The notes below the pieces were generated by a model, which was not told the DNA's origin, searched no databases, and saw only the letters and a list, made by a program, of their open reading frames with translations. The translations under genes and the position numbers were made by a program. From Halobacillus litoralis (GTDB lineage: Bacteria > Bacillota > Bacilli > Bacillales > Halobacillaceae): a DNA stretch of 64,000 nt. The stretch covers positions 558,001-622,000 of the forward strand of contig NZ_WMFA01000001.1 of NCBI RefSeq assembly GCF_009856445.1, written 5' to 3'. This document shows positions 33,281 to 42,524 of this stretch, piece by piece; positions within the stretch are counted from its first letter, which is position 1, and each line of letters opens with the position of its first letter.

Positions 33281-34928
33281 AGTGAAAGCCAAAACAGGCA
33301 TTCAGTTGGAATGTAAAGGATGGGAACAGGAAGCGGTCTTAAGGATGCTCTGCAACAACCTTGATCCGGAGGTCGCAGAAATCCCGGAGGAACTTGTTGT
33401 CTACGGGGGTATCGGTAAAGCGGCAAGGAATTGGGAAGCTTTTGATGCGCTCGTAGCAACATTGAAGCGTTTGGAAAAAGATGAAACAATGCTCGTCCAA
33501 TCCGGGAAACCTGTGGGTATTTTTAAAACGCATGAGAACGCGCCGAGAGTGCTGCTCTCAAATTCCGTGCTGGTTCCGAAGTGGGCGAATTGGCAGCATT
33601 TCCATGAGCTCGATCAAAAGGGGCTGATGATGTACGGTCAAATGACGGCAGGCAGCTGGATCTACATTGGATCCCAGGGCATTTTACAAGGAACGTATGA
33701 AACGTTCGCATCCCTTGCTGAAAAACATTTTGGAGGGTCAATGAAAGGAACGATTACATTAACGGCAGGTCTTGGAGGTATGGGAGGAGCTCAACCGCTT
33801 GCAGTCACGATGAACGGCGGAGTCGTCATCGCTGTCGAAGTGGATCCCGACCGGATTTCCAAGCGCCTGGATTCCGGCTACTGCGATGTGAGTACAGCGT
33901 CTATGGATGAGGCAGTTATGTGGGCGAAGGAAGCGAAGGCGAACGGAGAGGCTCTTTCAATCGCTCTTTTAGGTAATGCGGCAGAAATGCATGAACGACT
34001 TTTGCAAAGTGGGTTGGAGATCGATATTGTCACAGACCAAACATCTGCCCATGATCCCCTGAATGGCTATGTACCTGTAGGATATTCGCTGGAAGAAGCA
34101 GCTGTTTTGAGAAAAAAAGATCCAGACGAATATGTGCGTCTCTCATCGAAATCCATGGCCAGACACGTAGAGATCATGCTTCAGTTTCAAAGAAAAGGCA
34201 GCGTCGTTTTTGACTATGGCAACAACATCCGTCAAGTCGCACTGGAAGAAGGGGTAGACGATGCGTTCGATTTCCCCGGTTTCGTTCCCGCCTACATCCG
34301 GCCGTTGTTCTGCGAAGGGAAAGGGCCGTTCCGATGGGCCGCTTTGTCTGGAGATCCGAAAGATATCTACCGCACCGACCAGCTTATCAAAGAGCTTTTT
34401 CCTGAAAATGAGAAGCTGTTGAGATGGATCGACATGGCACAGGAAAAAGTCCAGTTTCAAGGACTTCCATCAAGGATTTGCTGGCTCGGATACGGGGAGC
34501 GGAAGAAGATGGGGCTGGCGATCAATGAGCTTGTGAAAAAAGGGGAGTTGAGTGCCCCGGTGGTCATCGGCAGGGATCATCTCGATTGTGGATCCGTCGC
34601 TTCACCGAACAGAGAAACCGAATCGATGCTGGATGGCAGTGATGCGGTCGGGGACTGGGCGGTGCTGAACGCACTCATTAATACAGCAGCCGGCGGTTCA
34701 TGGATTTCGTTCCATCATGGTGGCGGTGTTGGTATGGGGTACTCGCTACATGCGGGGATGGTCGTTGTGGCCGATGGCACCGACCTTGCGAAAGAAAGAC
34801 TGGAACGTGTCCTCACGACAGATCCAGGCATGGGCATACTCCGTCACGCGGACGCCGGTTATGAGAAGGCGGTCGAAGAAGCGGATAAGCATGAGATTGA
34901 TATCCCGATGAAAAGGAGGGGACAGTGA
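33264..34928 (+). CDS. hutU: Urocanate hydratase HutU
   Basis: 554 residues. Converts urocanate to imidazolonepropionate using tightly bound NAD. Clear family segments: [30 protein letters not shown] (NAD-binding), [12 protein letters not shown], and [18 protein letters not shown] near the end. GGAGGAG precedes ATG 33264 within the hutH end. Confidence 0.96.
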   Translation: MSITRKVKAKTGIQLECKGWEQEAVLRMLCNNLDPEVAEIPEELVVYGGIGKAARNWEAFDALVATLKRLEKDETMLVQSGKPVGIFKTHENAPRVLLSNSVLVPKWANWQHFHELDQKGLMMYGQMTAGSWIYIGSQGILQGTYETFASLAEKHFGGSMKGTITLTAGLGGMGGAQPLAVTMNGGVVIAVEVDPDRISKRLDSGYCDVSTASMDEAVMWAKEAKANGEALSIALLGNAAEMHERLLQSGLEIDIVTDQTSAHDPLNGYVPVGYSLEEAAVLRKKDPDEYVRLSSKSMARHVEIMLQFQRKGSVVFDYGNNIRQVALEEGVDDAFDFPGFVPAYIRPLFCEGKGPFRWAALSGDPKDIYRTDQLIKELFPENEKLLRWIDMAQEKVQFQGLPSRICWLGYGERKKMGLAINELVKKGELSAPVVIGRDHLDCGSVASPNRETESMLDGSDAVGDWAVLNALINTAAGGSWISFHHGGGVGMGYSLHAGMVVVADGTDLAKERLERVLTTDPGMGILRHADAGYEKAVEEADKHEIDIPMKRRGQ

Positions 34929-36208
34929 TGTACGACACGCTGATTGAAAATATCGGACAGCTGATCCTGCCTGCAGAAGGTCCTTTAAAAGGGGATGCGA
35001 TGAAGCAGTTGGAAGTGAAGGAAAACATGGCGATTGCTTTTCATGAGGGTAAAGTAGCCTGGATAGGCACAAATGAAGAAGCGCAAAAACTCAAAGCCAG
35101 CGAGCGAGTCGATGCGATGGAAAAAACTGTAACACCTGGTCTCGTCGATCCGCACACCCACCTCGTTTTCGGAGGTTCACGGGAAAATGAGCTGGCGTTG
35201 AAGCAGGCCGGTGTCCCTTATTTGGAGATTCTGAAGCAGGGAGGCGGGATTTTATCAACGGTGGAAGCCACTAGGGCAGAGAGTGAGGATGGCCTTTACG
35301 AAAAAGCAAAACAGACGCTGGAACAGATAGCTGCCCATGGAGTGACGACGCTTGAAGCGAAGAGCGGTTACGGACTTGAGCGGGAAGCAGAGTTGAAGCA
35401 GCTTCGTGTCGTCAAACGATTGAATGAAGAAAGCCTCCTCGATTTAGTGTCGACTTTTTTAGGTCCTCATGCGATTCCGCCGGAGTATAAGGGAAAGGAG
35501 GGAGCGTTTCTTGAGGAAATGATCCGCCTGCTTCCTGTAATCAGTGCGGAAGGATTGGCAGAGTTTACGGATATTTTTTGTGAAACAGGGGTCTTTACCA
35601 TTGAACAGTCCCGTCGTTTTATGAAAGCCTCACAGGAACTTGGATTCCAAACGAAGATTCATGCCGATGAAATCGATCCACTCGGAGGAACAGAGCTCGC
35701 CGTTTCTATGGGAGCCGCATCGGCGGATCATCTTGTTGCCGCTTCTGAGGAAGGGATCGACAACCTTGCCGAGGGAGATACGGTGGCTGTGCTACTTCCG
35801 GGAACGACCTTTTACTTAGGAAAAGACCATTATGCAAAGGCCAGAAAAATGATCGACCGTGGAGCGGCCGTCGCTTTGGCTACTGATTTCAACCCTGGAA
35901 GTTGTGTCACCTACAACCTGCAGATGATCATGTCGCTCGCAGCGCTGAAAATGAAAATGACCCCGGAAGAGATATGGAATAGTGTGACAGTGAATGCCGC
36001 GCATGCGATCGGAAGAGGGGATGTGGCCGGGTGTTTGAGCGTTGGAAGAAAAGCGGATGTCGTTTTGTGGGACGTTCCGAATTACAAATACATCCCGTAT
36101 CACTATGCGGCGAATCATGCGAAGGCGGTATGGAAGAGTGGAAGAAAGGTATGGGAGAGGAGGGGCGCCCATGTCTTTTCAGTACCTCAACCCGGGCAGG
36201 GATGCTAG
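34928..36208 (+). CDS. hutI: Imidazolonepropionase HutI
   Basis: 426 residues of the amidohydrolase superfamily. Opens the ring of imidazolonepropionate to formiminoglutamate. Metal ligands lie in [11 protein letters not shown] and KIHADEIDP, with [10 protein letters not shown] and ATDFNPGS further on. ATG 34928 overlaps the hutU stop by one base and has AGGAGGGG seven bases upstream; GTG 34925 is possible but closer. It overlaps hutG by 38 bases. Confidence 0.95.
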   Translation: MYDTLIENIGQLILPAEGPLKGDAMKQLEVKENMAIAFHEGKVAWIGTNEEAQKLKASERVDAMEKTVTPGLVDPHTHLVFGGSRENELALKQAGVPYLEILKQGGGILSTVEATRAESEDGLYEKAKQTLEQIAAHGVTTLEAKSGYGLEREAELKQLRVVKRLNEESLLDLVSTFLGPHAIPPEYKGKEGAFLEEMIRLLPVISAEGLAEFTDIFCETGVFTIEQSRRFMKASQELGFQTKIHADEIDPLGGTELAVSMGAASADHLVAASEEGIDNLAEGDTVAVLLPGTTFYLGKDHYAKARKMIDRGAAVALATDFNPGSCVTYNLQMIMSLAALKMKMTPEEIWNSVTVNAAHAIGRGDVAGCLSVGRKADVVLWDVPNYKYIPYHYAANHAKAVWKSGRKVWERRGAHVFSVPQPGQGC

Positions 36209-37109
36209 ATTCAAAGATCGTTATACGACGAAAGTTGATGAAACAGTTTCGTATTACGAGCCTGGGAAAACCGGGGATATAGGGCTCATCGGCCTGCCTT
36301 TATCTAAAACTTCTATATCATTGTCAGGCGCATCAGAAGCACCTGGGTCGATTAGAAAGGCGCTGGGGGCTTACAGTACGTATTCAGGGGAGAAAGAGAA
36401 GAGTTTTGAGGATGTGCAGGTGTTGGACTTTGGGGACGTCCCGGTGCATCCAACGGATAACGAAGAAACGCGGAAGCGGCTTAGAACGAGTGTGAAAGAA
36501 ATGATCGACACCGAAGCTTGTTCCAAGTATGTCATGCTTGGTGGGGATCATGGCGTGAGTTTCCCCAGCATCTCCGCCTTTCAAGAAAAATACGGGAGAG
36601 TTGGAGTCATCCAATGGGACGCTCATCATGATCTGCGAAACGTGGATGATGGCGGTCGGACCAACGGCACCCCTTTTCGAAGTTTAATCGAAGAAGGAGT
36701 CCTCCGTGGTGAAGATCTCGTCCAAATCGGCATCCGGGACTTCTCCAACGCCAAAGCCTACGCCGATTACGCCCGAAACCACAACATCCACACCTACACC
36801 ATGGCTGATGTTGAGGAGAAAGGCATCCATAATCTAACAGACCAGGTCATACAGATATTGGAAACCAAATGTGACTGCATCTATTTGTCTGTCGATATGG
36901 ATTCGGTGGATCAGGCGTATGCACCTGGTTGTCCAGCGATAGGACCAGGAGGATTGACGGCGAGAGAACTGCTAAACAGTGTATCTATTGCTTCCAGACA
37001 CCCTCTAGTCAAAGGCATGGATATCGTAGAAGTCGATCCAACCAAAGATTTCAGGGATATGACGAGCAGGCTTGCGGCTCATGTTATGATGCGGTACATG
37101 TATGTGTGA
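36171..37109 (+). CDS. hutG: Formimidoylglutamase HutG
   Basis: 312 residues of the arginase/agmatinase family. Hydrolyses formiminoglutamate to glutamate and formamide. The Mn-binding motifs [18 protein letters not shown] and [14 protein letters not shown] are all present. ATG 36171 (MSFQYLNPG) lies inside the end of hutI, after AGGAGGGG. No hutM permease follows, unlike B. subtilis; the operon ends at the palindrome behind it. Confidence 0.94.
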   Translation: MSFQYLNPGRDARFKDRYTTKVDETVSYYEPGKTGDIGLIGLPLSKTSISLSGASEAPGSIRKALGAYSTYSGEKEKSFEDVQVLDFGDVPVHPTDNEETRKRLRTSVKEMIDTEACSKYVMLGGDHGVSFPSISAFQEKYGRVGVIQWDAHHDLRNVDDGGRTNGTPFRSLIEEGVLRGEDLVQIGIRDFSNAKAYADYARNHNIHTYTMADVEEKGIHNLTDQVIQILETKCDCIYLSVDMDSVDQAYAPGCPAIGPGGLTARELLNSVSIASRHPLVKGMDIVEVDPTKDFRDMTSRLAAHVMMRYMYV

Positions 37110-37120
37110 TATGGAAATAA

Positions 37121-37165
37121 CTGTTAGACCTGGTCATCCATGAAATGGATGACCAGGTCTAACAG
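37121..37165. repeat. AGGTCATCCA-family palindrome (copy 3)
   Basis: A perfect 20-base stem, CTGTTAGACCTGGTCATCCA / TGGATGACCAGGTCTAACAG, loop TGAAA. It lies 11 bases after hutG but has no proper T-run. Relative to the other copies the middle reads CCTGGTCATCCA. Confidence 0.8.
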
Positions 37166-37267
37166 TATTTGTAAGAAACCATATACAAGTGTTCTTCCTT
37201 ATGGTATTTTTAGTTTAATCTTGTGATGTGTTTTTAGCTTTTGAGATGGGAGAATGAGAGATTAGCC

Positions 37268-37681
37268 ATGAGAGAAGTTATTTTATTATTGGCTGATGTA
37301 GTCAATGTCTGGCATGACGTAATTTTGAAGTTCACGCAAATGATGGGGTGGAACCTTACAGATAAGGACCTTCACTTTTGGGTCATTGGTGTACTGGGAC
37401 TCATCGGGCTTATTTTCGTGGATATCCTTTTCCATGCCATAGCGAAATGGAGCATAACCGCCATTTCGTTTCTATTTACGTTTGCGATGGTGCTTGTGTT
37501 TGTTTTTGCGGTGGAAATTCAGCAGAAAATAACCGGCAGTGGAAACATGGAGTTTGCGGATGCCCTTGTCAGTGTCCTTGGTTTTTTCCTGTTTTGCGGC
37601 ATTTATTTTGTTTTCATTGGAATCATCAGAGCCATAAAAAAATATACAGCTATTAAAAAGGAAGACCAGGATGCGGCTTAA
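37268..37681 (+). CDS. Unknown membrane protein
   Basis: 137 residues with three strong hydrophobic helices (about residues 42-60, 68-88, 105-125) and an amphipathic N-terminal region with Trp and His. The C-terminus is basic then acidic (KKYTAIKKEDQDAA). I do not recognise a family. ATG 37268 is chosen with GAGAG seven bases upstream; TTG 37241 is an alternative giving 146 residues. It stands alone between hut and the LCP gene. Confidence 0.65.
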   Translation: MREVILLLADVVNVWHDVILKFTQMMGWNLTDKDLHFWVIGVLGLIGLIFVDILFHAIAKWSITAISFLFTFAMVLVFVFAVEIQQKITGSGNMEFADALVSVLGFFLFCGIYFVFIGIIRAIKKYTAIKKEDQDAA

Positions 37682-37706
37682 GCAGGCGGCTGGTCTTTGA
37701 AATGAA

Positions 37707-37737
37707 AAGCCCCCTTCTCATGAAGAGAAGGGGGCTT
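37707..37737. terminator. Bidirectional terminator
   Basis: Thirteen-base perfect stem AAGCCCCCTTCTC / GAGAAGGGGGCTT, loop ATGAA. It lies between the convergent membrane-protein gene and the LCP gene. Confidence 0.85.
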
Positions 37738-37741
37738 CGTT

Positions 37742-38677
37742 TTATTCAGAACCGAAATTAACAATCATGTCATGTGTTTTTTGAACTTCTTCATCAGACA
37801 TGTCGATTAAATACATGCCGTTCTCCCGGAAGTTGTCGCCCTCCATTTGATACGTGGTCGAATTTTTACGGGCACTGCTGTAATTGGTGACGAGTCTGCG
37901 CATATCTGCAAACTGCATGTTTGTGCTTACATTGTCACCGAGTACATCCATGACGTCACCAACTTTGTTCACAGCGTCGAGACGCGCGCCTTTATCAATG
38001 ATTCCCTGGATGACCTGGCGTTGTCGTTCATTACGTCCTAAGTCTCCATTCGGGTCATTCTTACGCATGCGCACGAAAGCAAGCGCTTCACGACCATCCA
38101 GTTTAATTTCACCTTTTTCGAAATTGAAATTACCTGAGGTGAACGCACGGTCGTTATTGACGGTGATGCCATTCACAGCATCAACAACTTGAGATAACCC
38201 TTCCATATTGACCCTGATGTAATAATCCAGTTCAATATCAAGGAAGTTTTCGACTGTATTCACAGCCATGTCACTCCCACCATAGGCGTAGGCATGGTTG
38301 ATTCGTGTCATACGTCCGTCCCCTGCAATTTCTGCATACGTATCCCTCGGAATACTGACCATCTGCATTTGGTCATTGTTCGGATCAAGAGTCATGACAA
38401 TCATCGTATCAGAACGGCCGACATCGTTCTCCCGTTCATCCACACCGAGAAGGAGAATGTTCAACGGTTCCTTATTATCTACTTTTTCTTTCGTTTGATC
38501 TGTATCGATGGACGTTACATCCTCGTGTAAATCCTGGTTCACTGTGGTACGTACTTCATTATAGATGGTATATAAATAAACGCCTCCGATTAAAAATATG
38601 AGTGCAACTACAAATAGGAGGACTTTCCAACGTCTGCGTTTACGCCTTTTCTTTTTCTTCAGTTCCCTGCGTTCCAT
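37742..38677 (-). CDS. LCP-family cell-wall polymer ligase (TagU/LytR-like)
   Basis: 311 residues. A very basic cytoplasmic start (KKKKRRKRRRWK) and one membrane helix (about residues 18-38) lead to the extracellular LytR-CpsA-Psr domain. The polyprenyl-phosphate pocket residues appear in LLLGVDERENDVGRSDTMIV, VSIPRDTYAEI, RINHAYAYGG and FVRMRKNDPNGDLGRNERQR. These enzymes transfer teichoic acid or other anionic polymers to peptidoglycan. GAGGTGGGTG precedes ATG 38677. Confidence 0.9.
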   Translation of the reverse strand: MERRELKKKKRRKRRRWKVLLFVVALIFLIGGVYLYTIYNEVRTTVNQDLHEDVTSIDTDQTKEKVDNKEPLNILLLGVDERENDVGRSDTMIVMTLDPNNDQMQMVSIPRDTYAEIAGDGRMTRINHAYAYGGSDMAVNTVENFLDIELDYYIRVNMEGLSQVVDAVNGITVNNDRAFTSGNFNFEKGEIKLDGREALAFVRMRKNDPNGDLGRNERQRQVIQGIIDKGARLDAVNKVGDVMDVLGDNVSTNMQFADMRRLVTNYSSARKNSTTYQMEGDNFRENGMYLIDMSDEEVQKTHDMIVNFGSE

Positions 38678-38782
38678 TCACCCACCTCTTTCTATAAACT
38701 ACTATCCTATTATACGATTTTTGTAGATATATGTAAAAACACACTGATACATAAAGAAAGAGAGGGTGGTTTTGGTAAATTT

Positions 38783-38825
38783 TAACGCACCAGGTCATCC
38801 AGAATATGGATGACCTGGTGCGTTA
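38783..38825. repeat. AGGTCATCCA-family palindrome (copy 4) in a divergent gap
   Basis: Perfect 19-base stem TAACGCACCAGGTCATCCA / TGGATGACCTGGTGCGTTA, loop GAATA. It lies between two genes that point away from each other, so it does not terminate either of them. Confidence 0.85.
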
Positions 38826-38899
38826 TTTTCTGGAAGGTGTGGTACGAGGGAGGGGTTCGGCATATAGTGGCATAAGCTATTCTTTTGGAGGAATGTAAA

Positions 38900-39271
38900 T
38901 TGAGAAAGTGGTTGGGGCTGTTGCTCGTTTTGGGTCTTTTAGTTGGATGTGCACAGAATGCGACAGAGAGGTCAATCCAACAGTTTACATCTTCTATGGA
39001 GAATGAACTGCATTTTGTTTATTTTTATGATGAAGAACCACCAGACAAAAAAATCCGCTCTCAATTGAACGGAATGAAGGTGTATTTAGCCCGGAAGAAC
39101 GTCATCGCCACAATCAGCTATCAAAAGATCGTGGCCGAAAAAAATTATCAGGAACTTCTCGATGTGAAAGATAGCCAGATTCTTGTTTTTGATTACAAAG
39201 GGATTCGGTATAACGCAAGGAACATTCATGTGTTGGAAGGAATGGTCCTGCAGATGCAAGCGAATCCATGA
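38900..39271 (+). CDS. Small lipoprotein, unknown
   Basis: 123 residues. A lipoprotein signal LRKWLGLLLVLGLLVGC with lipobox LVGC is followed by about 105 residues of mixed charge with no recognised domain. The start is TTG 38900, eight bases after GGAGG; the upstream in-frame start at 38885 lies in the ribosome site itself. It stands alone with a weak hairpin behind it (39271-39314). Confidence 0.7.
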   Translation: MRKWLGLLLVLGLLVGCAQNATERSIQQFTSSMENELHFVYFYDEEPPDKKIRSQLNGMKVYLARKNVIATISYQKIVAEKNYQELLDVKDSQILVFDYKGIRYNARNIHVLEGMVLQMQANP

Positions 39272-39315
39272 AAAAAGCCTGCCGACAACTTCACACTGCC
39301 GGGAGGCCCTTTTTC

Positions 39316-40527
39316 TTACCTCGAGAAAAATTCTTCTAATATCAATACACACGCCCCGATCGCTGATGCGTGCTCTTCCAATTTGGATAAGACGATCGGT
39401 GTTTCCTTTGCTTTACTCGTCAGCCCGCGGGAGTGGATCGTTTCTTTGATTCCATCCATCAGAAAGTCCCCCGCCTTTGAAACCCCTCCACCGATAATGA
39501 TCCGCTTCGGGTTCAATGTATGAATTAAGTTGGTCAAGCCGATGCCGAGGAACCTTCCTGTCTGATTCAGCAGTTCAATGCTGAACTCGTCCCCCTCGCA
39601 GGCCGCATCATAGACAAGCCTTCCATCCACTTTCTCAAAATCGTGATCCACAAGGTCGCGAATCATCGATGGTTTCCCTGTTTTCAATTCTTTGCGGGCT
39701 CTTTCCGCAATGGCCGGCCCGGCAGCAAGCGTCTGCAGGCAGCCGTAATTGCCACACGTACATTTCGGGCCGGAAAGGTCAATCGTGATGTGACCGATCT
39801 CTCCGGCGATATTGTTTTCCCCATGAAAAAGCTGCCCTTTGATCATCATCCCAGCGCCGATCCCGTTCCCGACGTTGACGCCGACCATGTTATCGGCGTC
39901 GTTCCCACTGCCGAACCAATATTCCCCAAGCGTCATTGTTTTCGCGTCGTTTTCCACTTTGACAATCATATCAAACTCGTGTTCAAGCTCTGCTTTAATG
40001 GGAATATCGTAAAGCTGGAAAGATGGAGCGAAACGAGAGACTCCTTCCACGGGATCCACAATTCCGTGCATCCCAATGCCAATGCCGAGGAATTTCTTCG
40101 GATCACACTTTCCGGAGGTGAAAAATTCGCGTATGCCGCTCTTCATCGTTTCTAGAATATCTTCTTTTGACGGATAAGGAGGGATGTCTTTTTTCGCAAC
40201 ATCCTTCAGTTCTCCGTATAAGTTCGTCACGACAAAGTTCATATGAAAGGTGCCTACATCGACACCAATGATGTAAAAATGATCGGCGTTGATTTCAAGT
40301 AATGTCGGTTTCCGTCCACCTTTGGACTGGCCCTGGGTCGTTTCAATCACAAATTGTGTCTGGATGAGTTCTTTGACGATATTGCTCACTGTAGGTGGAG
40401 TCAATCTCGACTGCTTCGCGATATCCGCCCGTGAGATCGGACCATGCTCGCGAATCATATTTAAAATAATTGAGCGGTTCATCGATTTCATCAACTGAAA
40501 ACTGCCTCTAGTATAGTGCGTGCTCAT
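39316..40527 (-). CDS. ROK-family transcriptional repressor (XylR/NagC-like)
   Basis: 403 residues. An N-terminal winged helix (SRADIAKQSRLTPPTVSNIV, about 33-52) precedes the ROK sugar-sensing domain: IGVDVGTFHMNFVV, GIGIGMHGIVDP, NVGNGIGAGMMIKG, EIGHITIDLSGPKCTCGNYG. The last carries the CxCGxxGC zinc motif. GGAGGAAT precedes ATG 40527 (MSTHYTRG). It diverges from the galactoside operon and has operator-like palindromes next to its start, so it very likely controls both. The ligand may be galactose or a galactoside. Confidence 0.87.
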   Translation of the reverse strand: MSTHYTRGSFQLMKSMNRSIILNMIREHGPISRADIAKQSRLTPPTVSNIVKELIQTQFVIETTQGQSKGGRKPTLLEINADHFYIIGVDVGTFHMNFVVTNLYGELKDVAKKDIPPYPSKEDILETMKSGIREFFTSGKCDPKKFLGIGIGMHGIVDPVEGVSRFAPSFQLYDIPIKAELEHEFDMIVKVENDAKTMTLGEYWFGSGNDADNMVGVNVGNGIGAGMMIKGQLFHGENNIAGEIGHITIDLSGPKCTCGNYGCLQTLAAGPAIAERARKELKTGKPSMIRDLVDHDFEKVDGRLVYDAACEGDEFSIELLNQTGRFLGIGLTNLIHTLNPKRIIIGGGVSKAGDFLMDGIKETIHSRGLTSKAKETPIVLSKLEEHASAIGACVLILEEFFSR

Positions 40528-40574
40528 ACGATTCCTCCAACTATGCTGTACTATTTCCATTTTACCACAAAAAG

Positions 40575-40603
40575 TAACTTATTAAATTTATTTTACTAAG
40601 TTA
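40575..40603. promoter_or_regulatory. ROK operator candidate 1
   Basis: TAACTTA and TAAGTTA as inverted arms around TTAAATTTATTTTAC. It is next to the regulator start and probably serves autoregulation. A related site follows at 40717. Confidence 0.55.
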
Positions 40604-40716
40604 CTCGCTTAAATGCTGTCTCCGCTGCATCTATTATAGAACAGCCCTCCCTTTAAAAGAGTTAATTTTGAAAAAACTCTTTTCATTTATATGGTTCTGT
40701 GCTACCTTATAACTAG

Positions 40717-40755
40717 TTAGTTAATTTATTTTATTAAGTTTTGAAAACGCTATCA
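40717..40755. promoter_or_regulatory. ROK operator candidate 2 plus perfect cre
   Basis: TTAGTTAATTTATTTTATTA then AGTT (40717-40740) resembles operator 1. It is directly followed by TGAAAACGCTATCA (40742-40755), which fits the CcpA consensus TGWAANCGNTNWCA at every position. Both lie 22-60 bases before the binding-protein gene, so the operon should be repressed without inducer and in rich sugar. Confidence 0.68.
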
Positions 40756-40777
40756 TTAAAAGGGGGAGGAAGACAGA

Positions 40778-42091
40778 ATGAAAAATTGGTTGAAGAGTTT
40801 TCTTTTGGTAGGCCTTGTGGCTGGTGGACTGGCTGCTTGTTCCGGTGAAACAGGAGGAGAATCCTCAAGTGAAAGTGGAGAAGGTGGAGAGCCCGCCGGT
40901 GAAATTACCGTTTGGGGCTGGAACGTAGCTGCTGAATCGATGGAACTTGCTGTTGACGGGTTTAAAGAACAATACCCGGATGTGGAAGTGAACGTGGAAG
41001 ATATCGGACGTTTGGATGTTTATGAAAAGTTAACTGTAGGACTAGCTTCCGGTGGGAATGGACTGCCGGACGTCGTGATGGTCGAGTCCGATCGTCTAGC
41101 CAACTATCAGGATCAATTCCCGGATGCGATCGCTAATCTTTCCGAACTCGGTTACGATGAGCACGCAGATAAATTTGGGGAATATAAGAAGTCCGTCACA
41201 CAAAATGAAGACGGTGAATTCTTTGCCGCTCCTTGGGACGTAGGACCTGCCGGTGTCTTCTATCGTACAGACATTTTCGAAGAAGCAGGCGTCAACCCGG
41301 ATGATATCAAAACGTGGGATGACTACATTGAAGCAGGTAAAACCATTCAAGAAGCAACAGGAACTAAAATGGTTCCTATCGATGTGGCAGCGGACGATGC
41401 GCTTTACCGTATGATGATGAACCAACAAGGAGCGTTTTACTTCGACGAGGAAGGGAACATTGATGTCGCTTCTGAAGAATCACAAAAAGCTTTTGATGTA
41501 ATCCAGCGTTTGCATGATGAAGATCTTGTCCTGAACAACAACGGTTGGGACGGTGTCGTTTCTGCAACGGTTAACGGCGAAGTGGCCACTGTTCCATTCG
41601 GCGTATGGTATTCCGGTACAATCATGGACCAGGCTCCTGACCAAAGCGGCAACTGGGATGTCTTCTACCTGCCGGCGTTTGAGGAAGGCGGCAACCGTGC
41701 AGCCAACCTTGGTGGATCTGATCTAATGATTCCATCTTCAACAGATAACCAAAGCACAGCGTATGCATTTGTTGAGTACTTCACTACAGAAGTAGAACCG
41801 CAGATGAAGGCTCTTAAAGAAAAAGGAATCTTCCCATCCTTGGAAACAACATATGAAGAAGATTACTTCAGTCAGGAATCCGAATTCTTTAACAATCAGC
41901 CTGTTTTCCAACTGTTTGCGGATGAAGTATCTGATATTCCTGTAGCGAATTACACGGCTGATTATGCACGTGCGTTCGATACGATGTCTGATACTCAAGC
42001 ATCCATCCTGCTTGATGGCACGCCAATTGAGGAGGCGCTTCAAAACGCTGCTGACAAGCTGGAAAGTGAGACAGGACGCAGTACGAACTAA
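40778..42091 (+). CDS. Galactoside ABC transporter substrate-binding lipoprotein (predicted)
   Basis: 437-residue MalE-type binding protein. The signal ends at lipobox LAAC (Cys21), then a Gly/Ser/Glu linker. Core segments are EITVWGWNVAAESMELAVDG, AAPWDVGPAGVFYRTDIFEE and PFGVWYSGTIMDQAPDQSGN. First gene of the galactoside locus by context; oligosaccharides with galactose are the inferred ligand. GGGGGAGG precedes ATG 40778. A terminator directly behind it separates it from its permeases. Confidence 0.85.
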   Translation: MKNWLKSFLLVGLVAGGLAACSGETGGESSSESGEGGEPAGEITVWGWNVAAESMELAVDGFKEQYPDVEVNVEDIGRLDVYEKLTVGLASGGNGLPDVVMVESDRLANYQDQFPDAIANLSELGYDEHADKFGEYKKSVTQNEDGEFFAAPWDVGPAGVFYRTDIFEEAGVNPDDIKTWDDYIEAGKTIQEATGTKMVPIDVAADDALYRMMMNQQGAFYFDEEGNIDVASEESQKAFDVIQRLHDEDLVLNNNGWDGVVSATVNGEVATVPFGVWYSGTIMDQAPDQSGNWDVFYLPAFEEGGNRAANLGGSDLMIPSSTDNQSTAYAFVEYFTTEVEPQMKALKEKGIFPSLETTYEEDYFSQESEFFNNQPVFQLFADEVSDIPVANYTADYARAFDTMSDTQASILLDGTPIEEALQNAADKLESETGRSTN

Positions 42092-42126
42092 TCCGTCCCC
42101 CTGATCTCCCTATATGAAATAGAATG

Positions 42127-42168
42127 AAAAAAAGGTCGATCTCCACTTTCAGAGATCGACCTTTTTTG
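42127..42168 (+). terminator. Terminator after the galactoside binding-protein gene
   Basis: AAAAAAGGTCGATCTC / GAGATCGACCTTTTTT, loop CACTTTCA. A strong terminator between the binding protein and the permeases, which keeps most transcripts short. Confidence 0.88.
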
Positions 42169-42186
42169 TTTCATGTCTTTATTAAA

Positions 42187-42345
42187 GTATATGGCAGGGT
42201 TGGAAAAGACTCAGTCTCGAGACTTTACGGGGTTCGTTGCCAGGGTTGAGCTCATGGGTGCTTGGGAAGCTACTCGCTTTCTCGCGGGAGTTTTGCAGCT
42301 CCCCGAACACCCCATCCCCCCCAAAAAAAAGTCTCCAAACTAAGC
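42187..42345 (+). repeat. Dispersed GC-rich repeat, copy E (decayed)
   Basis: Begins AGTATATGGCAGGGTTGG, then AGACTCAGTCTCGAGAC like copies A and D, and keeps CTCGCTTTCTCGCGGGAG. The right half is lost. It lies inside the 433-base gap between the binding-protein and permease genes, which also holds a terminator, an operator and a cre-like site. Confidence 0.65.
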
Positions 42346-42430
42346 CCTTTAAGAATAAGAGCATTTATAGAAGGAAAAATGAATGCGATTTTTCTGAAAA
42401 TGGAGCAGACAAACGAAGGAGGCTATGTTA

Positions 42431-42490
42431 CTATTAAGTAAATTAAATTAATTAACAAAGTCTAAGCGCTCTATTTTGTAAGCGCTTTTA
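42431..42490. promoter_or_regulatory. Second ROK operator and cre-like site before the permeases
   Basis: CTATTAAGTAAATTAAATTA then ATTAACAAAG (42431-42460) is similar, read in reverse, to the operators at 40575 and 40717. TGTAAGCGCTTTTA (42477-42490) matches cre at 13 of 14 positions. This suggests a separate regulated promoter for the permease-enzyme part. Confidence 0.5.
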
Positions 42491-42524
42491 GAATCGACCA
42501 ATATCTTTGAGGGGGTAGAACATT

